A DNA stretch of 16,815 bases, from NCBI GenBank assembly GCA_023231265.1, contig JALNVT010000032.1, positions 1-16,815 of the forward strand, read 5' to 3'. Position numbers and translations under genes: made by a program. Of this stretch, positions 1 through 7,138 are shown piece after piece; position 1 is the first letter of the stretch, and every line of letters starts with the position of its first letter. Below the pieces are notes generated by a model, which had not been told where the DNA came from, ran no database searches, and saw nothing but the letters and a program-made list of their open reading frames with translations. This DNA comes from Sphaerochaetaceae bacterium (GTDB lineage Bacteria; Spirochaetota; Spirochaetia; Sphaerochaetales; Sphaerochaetaceae).

Positions 1-375
1 ATACAGAGTGTTGTTGATAAATTCCAAGAATCAGGTTTGAGCGTTCACATGGATGATTTTGGATCTGGTTTATCTTCTTTGAATGTTCTTAAGGATCTTG
101 TATTTGATGTTTTAAAAATTGATTTAAATTTCTTGCAGGGACTTGAATCAAATGAAAGAGCTGCAATAATACTGAAATCTGTAATTCATATGAACAAACT
201 TCTTGATTTACCAGTAGTTGCTGAAGGAATTGAGACAAAAGCTCAAGAAAATTTCCTTAAGGATATTGGATGTGAGGTAGGACAAGGATTCTTATTCTCA
301 AAGCCAGTCAGTGAGGATTTGTTTATTGAACTCTTGAAAAAGAATTCAACGCAACCAAAGCCCCAGAGTGTCTGA
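1..375 (+). CDS. EAL-domain c-di-GMP phosphodiesterase, C-terminal part (5' end outside window)
   Basis: The reading frame is open from the first base, so 124 C-terminal residues of a longer protein are visible. They match the second half of an EAL domain, which hydrolyses cyclic di-GMP. Seen are the loop DDFGSGLSSL with its metal-binding Asp pair, LKID, VAEGIET with the conserved Glu, and the closing GCEVGQGFLFSKP. All catalytic residues expected in this half are present, so the domain is probably active, but the EAL signature itself lies upstream. Whether a GGDEF, PAS or receiver domain precedes it cannot be seen. The protein ends about 20 residues after the domain, so nothing is fused behind it. 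It converges with the mutT gene. Confidence 0.9.
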   Translation: MQSVVDKFQESGLSVHMDDFGSGLSSLNVLKDLVFDVLKIDLNFLQGLESNERAAIILKSVIHMNKLLDLPVVAEGIETKAQENFLKDIGCEVGQGFLFSKPVSEDLFIELLKKNSTQPKPQSV

Positions 376-430
376 TATATATAAAGTTAATATTTAGAGT
401 GAATTGAAAAGAAATCTCTGCTGTTAAGTA

Positions 431-460
431 GCACCTATTATCGGATGATAAATTAGGTGC
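431..460. repeat. hairpin between convergent genes
   Basis: GCACCTA (431-437) pairs with TAGGTGC (454-460), and the inner TTATC (438-442) pairs with GATAA (447-451), leaving a GGAT loop and a two-base bulge. It lies between the converging EAL and mutT genes, where a two-way terminator would be expected. Neither strand has a T-run after it, so a rho-independent terminator call is weak. Confidence 0.4.
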
Positions 461-493
461 AACTCAACAAAAAATCAAATTTGGTTAACCCGT

Positions 494-889
494 TTATTTT
501 GATAGTTGTTTTATGACTTCTTTAACAATTGGTCTATCTGCTGGAGCCCAATTCACACTGCTCAAATTATCAATACAGAGCCATTTAGAATCAAGATGCT
601 CTTTTAAATCTAAATTACCTTCTCTTATGGTGCAGAAATATCCACTCATGATAACCTTAAAATTTGAATACTGGTGCTGAATGGTAATTATTTTCTTACC
701 AACATTGAGATCAGTATCAAATTCTTCTTGGATTTCTCTGAATAAAGCCTCTTCTTCTAACTCGCCTTGTTCAATTTTACCACCTGGGAATTCCCACATT
801 TTTGCAACTTCTCCTTTATCAGGACGTTGTGCAGTAAAAATTTTATCATCATTTATTATAACAGCTGCAACTACATTTATTGTTTTCAT
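494..889 (-). CDS. MutT/Nudix hydrolase, probable 8-oxo-(d)GTP-type nucleotide pyrophosphohydrolase
   Basis: This 131-residue protein has the length and layout of the MutT group of Nudix hydrolases, which remove pyrophosphate from damaged or non-canonical nucleoside triphosphates in the cytoplasm. The Nudix box spans about residues 37-59: GKIEQGE, then REIQEE (R51, E52, E55, E56), so the metal-binding glutamates are intact. The usual Gly after the EE pair is Asp58, a change often tolerated in this subgroup. The C-terminal pattern EH...W and WAPADRPIV is typical of MutT-like clean-up enzymes. It stands alone, between the EAL gene and argG. No Shine-Dalgarno precedes the ATG, and an extended -10 sits exactly six bases upstream, suggesting a leaderless message. 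The exact substrate is not shown by the sequence. Confidence 0.88.
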   Translation of the reverse strand: MKTINVVAAVIINDDKIFTAQRPDKGEVAKMWEFPGGKIEQGELEEEALFREIQEEFDTDLNVGKKIITIQHQYSNFKVIMSGYFCTIREGNLDLKEHLDSKWLCIDNLSSVNWAPADRPIVKEVIKQLSK

Positions 890-895
890 AAAATT

Positions 896-924
896 ATGAT
901 AACAGGCAGAAAAGTTTTTTTCTA
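896..924 (-). promoter_or_regulatory. promoter of the mutT-type gene
   Basis: On the minus strand TAGAAA (924-919), a 17-base spacer and TATCAT (901-896) preceded by TGT form an extended -10 promoter. Six bases separate the -10 from the ATG at 889, so the predicted start of transcription is the A of the ATG. Confidence 0.45.
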
Positions 925-975
925 TAGGCTTAAAGTTCTAAATCTATCACTTATTTGTGTGTTATGACATCAAAA

Positions 976-1139
976 TGTATATTTATTAATAAATTTTGTA
1001 TATGAGAATTTATGTATATACTGTATATATACGGTATATTTACATAAATATGATAAAAAATAATGTAAAAACAAATAAAAATGTATAAATATACGTTGAC
1101 AATTATCTCATAAAAATGTATAACTTGCATAAATATTAA
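976..1139 (+). promoter_or_regulatory. ARG-box-like operator cluster upstream of argG
   Basis: The 265-base gap before argG contains six copies of TGTATA (starting at 976, 997, 1013, 1022, 1082 and 1117). Three stretches resemble the ArgR site TGAATWWWWATTCA: TGTATATTTATTAA (976-989), TGTATAAATATACG (1082-1095) and TGCATAAATATTAA (1126-1139). The last lies between the -10 and the ribosome site. Another dense palindrome, 1010-1047, has TTATGTATATAC facing GTATATTTACATAA around the perfect palindrome GTATATATAC (1023-1032). ArgR control is inferred; the region is very AT-rich, so some matches may be chance. Confidence 0.5.
1096..1124 (+). promoter_or_regulatory. argGH promoter
   Basis: TTGACA (1096-1101), a 17-base spacer and TATAAC (1119-1124) form a near-consensus sigma-70 promoter. 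It is flanked by ARG-box-like sites on both sides, as expected for a repressible arginine promoter. The ribosome site GGAG is at 1144-1147. Confidence 0.75.
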
Positions 1140-1154
1140 ATACGGAGATTACAA

Positions 1155-2387
1155 ATGGAAAATACAAATTACAAAAAAATCGTTTTAGCTTATTCTGGTG
1201 GTCTTGATACATCAATCATCATTCCTTGGTTGAAGGAAAATTACGGTGATCCTGAAATCATTGCTGTCAGTGCAGATGTGGGTCAGGGAACAGAACTTGA
1301 TGGACTAGAAGAAAAAGCAAAAAAAACTGGTGCTTCAAAGTTATACATTTTGGATTTAAAAGAAGATTTTGTTCAGGATTATATCTATCCAACTTTGAAA
1401 GCTGGTGCAGTATATGAACAGGACTACTTACTTGGAACTTCATTTGCAAGACCTTTAATTGGTAAAGAACTTGTAAAGATTGCAAAAGAAGAGGGTGCTG
1501 ATGCAATCTGTCATGGTTGTACTGGTAAAGGTAATGATCAGGTAAGATTTGAATTGGCAATTAAAGCATTTGCTCCAGAACTGGCAATCATTGCTCCTTG
1601 GAGAACTTGGGAAATCAAATCAAGAACTCAAGAAATTGAATATGCAGAAGCACATAACATTCCTTTGAAGATAAATAAAGAAACAAACTATTCAAAAGAT
1701 AAGAATTTATGGCACTTATCACATGAAGGTTTGGATTTAGAGAATCCAGCTAATGAACCAGATTATGAAAAAGCAAAATTCTTAGAAATGGGAGTATCTC
1801 CATTTTCTGCACCAGATGAACCTACATACATAGAATTGGAATTTGAAAAAGGTATTCCTACAAAGTTCAATGGTAAGAAGTTGAATGGTGTTGATATGAT
1901 TGAAGCTCTGAATAAAGTCGGTGGCGAGAATGGTATTGGTATCACAGATTTAGTAGAGAACAGACTTGTAGGTATGAAATCTAGAGGTGTTTATGAAACT
2001 CCTGGTGGAACAATTTTATATAGAGCTCATCAGGTATTGGAAACAATCACACTTGATAAAGAAACTCAGCATTACAAATATTTAGTTGCACAGAAATATG
2101 CAGACATTGTTTATAATGGTACTTGGTTCACTGTTTTGAGAGAATCTTTAGATGCATTTGTAGATAAGACTCAAGAAAGAGTTTCTGGAACTGTTAAATT
2201 GAAACTTTACAAAGGTAATATCATCAATGCTGGTGTGGAATCACCTTATTCATTATATGATGAAAATATTGCTACTTTTGATGAAGATCATGTATATGAC
2301 CAAAATGACAGTGCAGGATTCATTAACTTGTTTGGCTTACCAATTAAGGTAAAAGCACAAATGGAAATTAAAAATAACTTACAATAG
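1155..2387 (+). CDS. argG: argininosuccinate synthase
   Basis: ArgG joins citrulline and aspartate using ATP to make argininosuccinate, the penultimate step of arginine synthesis in the cytoplasm. The 410 residues match the usual length. The N-terminal PP-loop AYSGGLDTS (12-20) binds ATP, and the following SADVGQG, CHGCTGKGNDQVRFE and APWRTWE are hallmark blocks of the family. The C-terminal half holds the synthase/tetramerisation domain, including the GTWFTVLRESLDAFVDKTQE segment. The start is supported by GGAG seven bases upstream. argH follows after nine bases, so the two form one operon. ARG-box-like sites upstream suggest repression by arginine through ArgR. Nothing is broken or missing. 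Confidence 0.97.
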   Translation: MENTNYKKIVLAYSGGLDTSIIIPWLKENYGDPEIIAVSADVGQGTELDGLEEKAKKTGASKLYILDLKEDFVQDYIYPTLKAGAVYEQDYLLGTSFARPLIGKELVKIAKEEGADAICHGCTGKGNDQVRFELAIKAFAPELAIIAPWRTWEIKSRTQEIEYAEAHNIPLKINKETNYSKDKNLWHLSHEGLDLENPANEPDYEKAKFLEMGVSPFSAPDEPTYIELEFEKGIPTKFNGKKLNGVDMIEALNKVGGENGIGITDLVENRLVGMKSRGVYETPGGTILYRAHQVLETITLDKETQHYKYLVAQKYADIVYNGTWFTVLRESLDAFVDKTQERVSGTVKLKLYKGNIINAGVESPYSLYDENIATFDEDHVYDQNDSAGFINLFGLPIKVKAQMEIKNNLQ

Positions 2388-2396
2388 GAAATATTT

Positions 2397-3779
2397 ATGA
2401 AAACCATGTGGAGTGGAAGATTCCAAAAAAGTATAGCCGCAGAAACCAATGATTTCAATTCATCCTTGCATTTTGATGCAAGGATGGTGGAACAGGATAT
2501 AAAGGGCAGCATTGCACATGCAATTATGCTGGGAAGCTGTGGTATTATAAGTGGGGAAGATTCAAATCAAATAATAAATGGCTTGAGTGAAATAGAAGAA
2601 GATTTTAAAACTGGAAAGATCAATCCTTATGATTCAAATGCTGAAGATATTCATATGTTTGTTGAAGAGTTGCTCACCAATAAAATTGGTGAAGCTGGGA
2701 AAAGACTTCATACTGCTAGAAGCCGTAACGACCAAGTAGCTCTTGATATCAGAATGTATGTGATCGATAAAGAGAAAGAATTGAAGATGTATCTTTACGA
2801 CCTTCTTGAAGTTATCAGCAATATTGCATCAGAACATACTGAAACAATAATGCCAGGTTACACTCATCTTCAAAGAGCTCAACCAATATCATTTGCATTC
2901 CATCTGATGGCTTACGCTCAAATGTTTGAAAGAGATATACAGAGAATTGATCAATGCATCGAAAGAACAAATATCATGCCTCTGGGTTCATGTGCTTTAG
3001 CTGGAACAAGTTATCCAATAAACAGAGAGCTCACGAAAAGCCTTCTAGGTTTCAATAGTGCATGTGAGAATGCTATGGATGGTGTTGCTGACAGGGACTT
3101 CCTTGTAGAGTTACTTACAGACATATCATTGATAATGATGCATCTATCAAGATTTTCTGAAGAGATTATATTGTGGTGCAGTTGGGAATTCAAGTTCATC
3201 GAACTTGACGATGCCTACTGCACAGGATCTTCCATCATGCCTCAAAAGAAGAATGCAGACATTGCAGAACTTGTCAGAGGAAAAACTGGAAGATGTTATG
3301 GAAATTTGATGAATATGCTAACAACCTTAAAAGGGTTACCTCTAGCATACAATAAAGACATGCAGGAAGATAAAGAAGCAGTATTTGATTCAATTGATAC
3401 AGTTCTTCAATGTCTTCCAATATTCAAAAAGATGATTGCGACCTGGAATGTTAGAAAAGACAATATGTATAAAGCTGCACAGAAGGGCTTTATAAATGCA
3501 ACTGATGTTGCAGATTATCTGACAAAGAAAGGCACTCCTTTTAGAACTGCATACAAAATTACAGGTGAAATTGTTGCTTATTGCATAAAAGAGGATAAAA
3601 CTCTTGATACCTTATCAATGGATGAATTTAAAGAATTCAGTTCTGATTTTGATGAAGATGTAAAAAGTGAGATCTCACTTGAAAAGTGTCTGACCAAACG
3701 TAACAGTTTCGGTGGGACCTCTCCTGAAGAAGTTGAAAGACAGATATCAGCTGTGAAAACTTTTTTAACCAGTAAATAA
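2397..3779 (+). CDS. argH: argininosuccinate lyase
   Basis: ArgH splits argininosuccinate into arginine and fumarate, the last step of the pathway. At 460 residues it has the normal length of this fumarase/aspartase-superfamily enzyme. The three conserved regions are all present: HTARSRNDQ (105-113), PGYTHLQRAQP (153-163, with the catalytic His157) and the superfamily signature GSSIMPQKKN (277-286, with the catalytic Ser in the mobile loop). MWSGRF at the N-terminus is the usual opening of the family. Its Shine-Dalgarno AGGAA overlaps the argG stop codon, which suggests translational coupling. A strong terminator follows 26 bases after the stop. Confidence 0.97.
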   Translation: MKTMWSGRFQKSIAAETNDFNSSLHFDARMVEQDIKGSIAHAIMLGSCGIISGEDSNQIINGLSEIEEDFKTGKINPYDSNAEDIHMFVEELLTNKIGEAGKRLHTARSRNDQVALDIRMYVIDKEKELKMYLYDLLEVISNIASEHTETIMPGYTHLQRAQPISFAFHLMAYAQMFERDIQRIDQCIERTNIMPLGSCALAGTSYPINRELTKSLLGFNSACENAMDGVADRDFLVELLTDISLIMMHLSRFSEEIILWCSWEFKFIELDDAYCTGSSIMPQKKNADIAELVRGKTGRCYGNLMNMLTTLKGLPLAYNKDMQEDKEAVFDSIDTVLQCLPIFKKMIATWNVRKDNMYKAAQKGFINATDVADYLTKKGTPFRTAYKITGEIVAYCIKEDKTLDTLSMDEFKEFSSDFDEDVKSEISLEKCLTKRNSFGGTSPEEVERQISAVKTFLTSK

Positions 3780-3805
3780 CAATATTTGTTGTTGTATATT
3801 TTTTT

Positions 3806-3841
3806 CTGCTATGGTCAGTTGGCCATAGCAGTTCTTTTTTT
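3806..3841 (+). terminator. argGH rho-independent terminator
   Basis: CTGCTATGG (3806-3814) pairs perfectly with CCATAGCAG (3823-3831) around an eight-base loop and is followed by TTC and seven Ts. On the opposite strand no T-run follows, so it works only for argGH. Confidence 0.92.
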
Positions 3842-3853
3842 GGGGTAGGACTC

Positions 3854-3878
3854 CAAACTTCTGAATTACAGAAGTTTG
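3854..3878 (-). repeat. hairpin holding the stop codon of the outer-membrane gene in its loop
   Basis: CAAACTTCTG (3854-3863) and CAGAAGTTTG (3869-3878) form a perfect 10-bp stem with a five-base loop. The loop contains the TAA stop (3868-3866) of the leftward gene. No T-run follows on that strand, so the hairpin may protect the 3' end or act as a weak terminator; its role is not clear. Confidence 0.5.
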
Positions 3879-5545
3879 ATGGTTGCTGAGATTGCACCTT
3901 GAATGCTGTAATTGACAGAGCTTGTTATATCATGGAATCTATTTATCTTACCAACGAATCCAAAAATACCATTGAAGAATATCACCTTGTTTATATCAAA
4001 CGAAACATTAGGACTTATTGTAAAACTTATTTCAGGTGTTCCAACCATAAATAAGGTATTATCAACAACACCTATTGAAACAGAACTATTTTCATCTGTT
4101 TTAATCCCTTTAGTACCATCCATTCTGAATATAAAATCAGTTCCAGCACTCCATTCATTGTAGCTTAGATAGTTGAAACCATATGCAAGAACAAGATTAT
4201 CTGGACCATAAATGTATCCACTGTAAGATATCTCATCTACATCGCCTGATAGATAATTTCCCAATATCCAATCATAGTTGTAGTTCTCAACTTTAATGGA
4301 ATCTTTTTTTTCATTCAGATATAGATAAGGTGATGTGTACACAACTTCAATATAATTATTGAGAGAGCCATTTTTCATTGATATTGAGTTCTTGATATTG
4401 AAAAGAATTCCATAGGCGTTTGGAAATACACCAGCAGTTTCAGTTGCAAGAGTGTATTGATCAAGCACTGTCTCTATGTTCACTTCAAGACCTCTCATGA
4501 TCACCCATTTTAAATTGGCTCCCAATATATTGTTGGCCTCATCATTGTAACCTTTCGTGCTTGAATCTTGATCGAAGTTGAAATAATTGTGAACATACAT
4601 GAAGGGAAGGATCATTCTGTAATCAACATATTGAGTTTTGAAGAGAGCACCTTGATAAAAATCAAACGAAAGATTGTTCAGTGGAGTCACAGTGAATCTA
4701 TTGATGACTCTGTACTGTGAATCATTGTTGAATGAAACAGGATGCATTTCGTCGGAAGATTCCTGCAAATCAAATTGAGTCAGAGACATATGATAGCTGA
4801 AAAATCCTGAATATAAGGTATAGGATATATAATCTTGCCTTGAAAAATTATCTCCAATTATTAAATTTCCAGTAACACCAGAGCCTTCAGAAAGTCTATT
4901 TCTTCCAAATTGAAAGTTAAAATTATCAGAACCTGCAGACAATCCTATTTTAAGTGGTTCCATAGAATTTAATTTATAAGCACTGTCATCGTTAAAGGGG
5001 GCGCTATGAAGATTGTAATCAAATGATGGAACATCGTCATCATAGTCATAAAAATTCTCATCTTGAAACTCAAACTGAGTGTATCCATAAATATAATCGC
5101 CAAAGTCTATTTGCATTCTGGTATCAATCCATGGAAGATTGTCTTTATATTGCTCAAGCAGTTCATACTGCTTCAAAGATTCGCTGTTGGTTCTGTATGA
5201 CCTCATTGAGCCACTGAAAATTATATCTCCATTTACTGATGAATTATCATCATTGTAAAGATTGCTTTTCTCATCAAGCATGGTCAGAACTTTATTGTAG
5301 AGTTTCAATTCGTAACTATTCAATTTGGTTATATCAATTCTATTTAAAGCATCTTGAAGACTGGTTTTTGTTGCTGGAAAGCTATCAAAAATACCATTGT
5401 TCGATGATCTCAGAGCAAGAGAGTTGATTGCTTGAACTTCAAAATCATCTCTATCATAGAGTGTGGCAAAATTTGATGCCACAATACTTGTTTCAACCAA
5501 TATAAAGATAATAATTAATGAAAGAAACTTTTTATTATTTTTCAT
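3866..5545 (-). CDS. probable outer-membrane beta-barrel protein, possibly Wzi-like
   Basis: A 559-residue exported protein. Residues 1-24 form a signal peptide (basic MKNNKK, then a hydrophobic stretch, cleavage near IVAS). A helical-looking segment of about 60 residues follows (LQDALNRIDITKLNSYELKLYNKVL). The rest is rich in alternating aromatic and polar strands with asparagine/aspartate turns, the pattern of an outer-membrane barrel. The central stretch FGRNRLSEGSGVTGNLIIGDN recalls barrel proteins of the capsule-assembly Wzi type, with a conserved loop after the FGR; this link is tentative. The last residues form strands, as barrels do, but the final residue is Leu rather than Phe. AAGGAA six bases before the ATG supports the start. 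It is a single gene, divergent from the MATE exporter; cargo or partner is unknown. Confidence 0.7.
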   Translation of the reverse strand: MKNNKKFLSLIIIFILVETSIVASNFATLYDRDDFEVQAINSLALRSSNNGIFDSFPATKTSLQDALNRIDITKLNSYELKLYNKVLTMLDEKSNLYNDDNSSVNGDIIFSGSMRSYRTNSESLKQYELLEQYKDNLPWIDTRMQIDFGDYIYGYTQFEFQDENFYDYDDDVPSFDYNLHSAPFNDDSAYKLNSMEPLKIGLSAGSDNFNFQFGRNRLSEGSGVTGNLIIGDNFSRQDYISYTLYSGFFSYHMSLTQFDLQESSDEMHPVSFNNDSQYRVINRFTVTPLNNLSFDFYQGALFKTQYVDYRMILPFMYVHNYFNFDQDSSTKGYNDEANNILGANLKWVIMRGLEVNIETVLDQYTLATETAGVFPNAYGILFNIKNSISMKNGSLNNYIEVVYTSPYLYLNEKKDSIKVENYNYDWILGNYLSGDVDEISYSGYIYGPDNLVLAYGFNYLSYNEWSAGTDFIFRMDGTKGIKTDENSSVSIGVVDNTLFMVGTPEISFTISPNVSFDINKVIFFNGIFGFVGKINRFHDITSSVNYSIQGAISATIKLL

Positions 5546-5620
5546 ATAATTTCCTTATTCATAATTTCATAGTTATTGTAGTAAGAATATCATCAAAAAG
5601 AAAGGTGGAATGTAATGAAT

Positions 5621-5679
5621 ATTTACTTATAAATAATTAAAGCTCCAATCTTTCATTTCTAAATGAAGTATAAGTAAAT
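5621..5679. repeat. 11-bp inverted repeat in the divergent omp/MATE spacer
   Basis: ATTTACTTATA (5621-5631) and TATAAGTAAAT (5669-5679) are perfect inverted copies 37 bases apart. A second small hairpin, TTCATTT/AAATGAA (5652-5658 and 5661-5667), sits inside. The element lies in the 229-base gap between two divergently transcribed genes, so it may be a paired operator or a cruciform; function is unknown. Confidence 0.5.
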
Positions 5680-5739
5680 TAGTAACCAAAAAAAATATGA
5701 TAAAATAGTATAAAATTTAACTTATTTTTAAAATTTTTA

Positions 5740-5766
5740 TTGACTATTATAAAGCCTTGATATAGC
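5740..5766 (+). promoter_or_regulatory. possible promoter of the MATE exporter gene
   Basis: TTGACT (5740-5745) is followed after 15 bases by TATAGC (5761-5766) with an upstream TGA (extended -10). Spacing is shorter than ideal. The predicted start would lie about two bases before the ATG at 5775, and no Shine-Dalgarno is visible. Confidence 0.35.
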
Positions 5767-5774
5767 GTTTCTTT

Positions 5775-7136
5775 ATGAAAATTAACATGATTGAGGGAAG
5801 TCCTCTAAAACAAATTACATTATTTTCGATACCTATAATTATCGGAAATTTTTTTCAACAGTTTTATCAAGTAATCGATACTTTGATTGTAGGGAGATAT
5901 GTAGGTGTTGAAGCTTTAGCTGCCCTCGGTGTGTCTGGTCCAATTGGTTTTACATTGATTGGTTTTGCACTGGGGCTTTCTACAGGATTCTCTGTAATTG
6001 TAAGTCAGAGGTATGGAGCTGGAGATGAAGCGGGAGTTAGAAAGAGCATAGCAATGTCCATTCTTACAACATTCTTCTGCTCTCTTACAATCACCATAGT
6101 ATCCTTGATTTTAGTCAGACCTCTGCTTAGATTGATATCAACTCCAGATAATATAATTGACCTTGCAGAAAGCTATTTCAGAATCATAGTGTATGGAATA
6201 ATTACCACAATGTACTACAATACTTTCTCTTCAATATTGAGATCTGTTGGAGATAGCAAGACACCTCTTTTCTTTTTGATATTCAGCTCTGCATTGAATG
6301 TAGCAGGAGACCTCATCTGTGTTGCTATATTCGATATGGGAGTACAAGGAGCTGCCGTAGCTACAGTATTTGCCCAGACAGTAAGTGCAATTTTGACCAT
6401 GATTTTCATAAAAACAAAGTACAAAGAAATTTGGCCTAAAAAAGAAGATTGGAAGTATGATAAAGACGTAGTAAAAAGATTGCTCATGATTGGTATTCCA
6501 AGTGGTTTCCATTTCTCTGTAATATCAATTGGAGTACTGGTAGTTCAAGCAAACCTAAATGGGTTTGGATCCGATGCAGTAGCTGGATTTGGTGTTGGTG
6601 TAAGAATTGAAGGCCTATTTGAACAGAGCTTCACTGGATTTGGCGCAGGAATAACAACATACTGTGGTCAAAATATTGGGGCAGGAAGAATAGATAGAAT
6701 AAGAGAAGGTGTCAAAAAAACAATGTTTTTAACAGCTATTATTGCTCTCGTTTCTGGTATGATTCAGTTCTTATTCAGTACCGATATTTCAAGATTGTTC
6801 TTATCAGATAAAGATACCTCAGTTCTACTTTACTCAGTTCAGTACATAAAAACAGTTGGATTGTTTTATATTCCTCTTGCAAGTATCTTTGTTTATAGAA
6901 GTGCTAGTCAGGGACTTGGTTCTGGTTTGATTCCAATGATATGTGCATTTCAAGAGATTCTGTTTAGAGTTTTAGCAATCATAATATTTGTTCCACTTTG
7001 GAACTACATTGGTATCTGTCTTGCATCTCCTTTTGCATGGATAGGAACTGGAATTATGGCATACTGTTTTTATAGAATGTTGTTCACCAAAATTGAGAAA
7101 CAAGTTGCAAATCACAAACCAATTAAAATATTTTAA
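5775..7136 (+). CDS. MATE-family multidrug/toxin exporter
   Basis: This 453-residue inner-membrane protein has about twelve hydrophobic segments in two homologous halves, the MATE layout. The opening IPIIIGNFFQQFYQVIDTLIVGRYVG and the following ALAALGVSGP are the family's first-helix signature. The stretch VSQRYGAGDE and its second-half echo TYCGQNIGAGRIDRIREG mark the repeats. Such proteins export cationic drugs or metabolites driven by Na+ or H+; the substrate cannot be read from the sequence. There is no Shine-Dalgarno before the ATG at 5775, nor before the in-frame ATG at 5787. The stop codon abuts the stop codon of the convergent sigma-54 activator without a single base between, and the likely terminator lies inside that neighbour's coding sequence. 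Confidence 0.93.
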   Translation: MKINMIEGSPLKQITLFSIPIIIGNFFQQFYQVIDTLIVGRYVGVEALAALGVSGPIGFTLIGFALGLSTGFSVIVSQRYGAGDEAGVRKSIAMSILTTFFCSLTITIVSLILVRPLLRLISTPDNIIDLAESYFRIIVYGIITTMYYNTFSSILRSVGDSKTPLFFLIFSSALNVAGDLICVAIFDMGVQGAAVATVFAQTVSAILTMIFIKTKYKEIWPKKEDWKYDKDVVKRLLMIGIPSGFHFSVISIGVLVVQANLNGFGSDAVAGFGVGVRIEGLFEQSFTGFGAGITTYCGQNIGAGRIDRIREGVKKTMFLTAIIALVSGMIQFLFSTDISRLFLSDKDTSVLLYSVQYIKTVGLFYIPLASIFVYRSASQGLGSGLIPMICAFQEILFRVLAIIIFVPLWNYIGICLASPFAWIGTGIMAYCFYRMLFTKIEKQVANHKPIKIF

Positions 7137-7138
7137 TT
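7121..7138. repeat. 18-bp perfect palindrome at the junction of two stop codons
   Basis: AATTAAAATATTTTAATT is its own reverse complement and contains the last codons and stop of the MATE gene plus two bases of the convergent stop. It is entirely A/T, so it may be partly a by-product of composition. Confidence 0.5.

Noticed and set aside
1267..1560. Open frame antisense to argG
   Set aside because: It lies wholly inside a certain gene, lacks a ribosome site and reads as low-complexity Leu/His/Gln, typical of a shadow frame.
1582..1600. TGGCA...TTGCT resembling a sigma-54 -24/-12 promoter
   Set aside because: The spacing is two bases too short and it lies inside argG.
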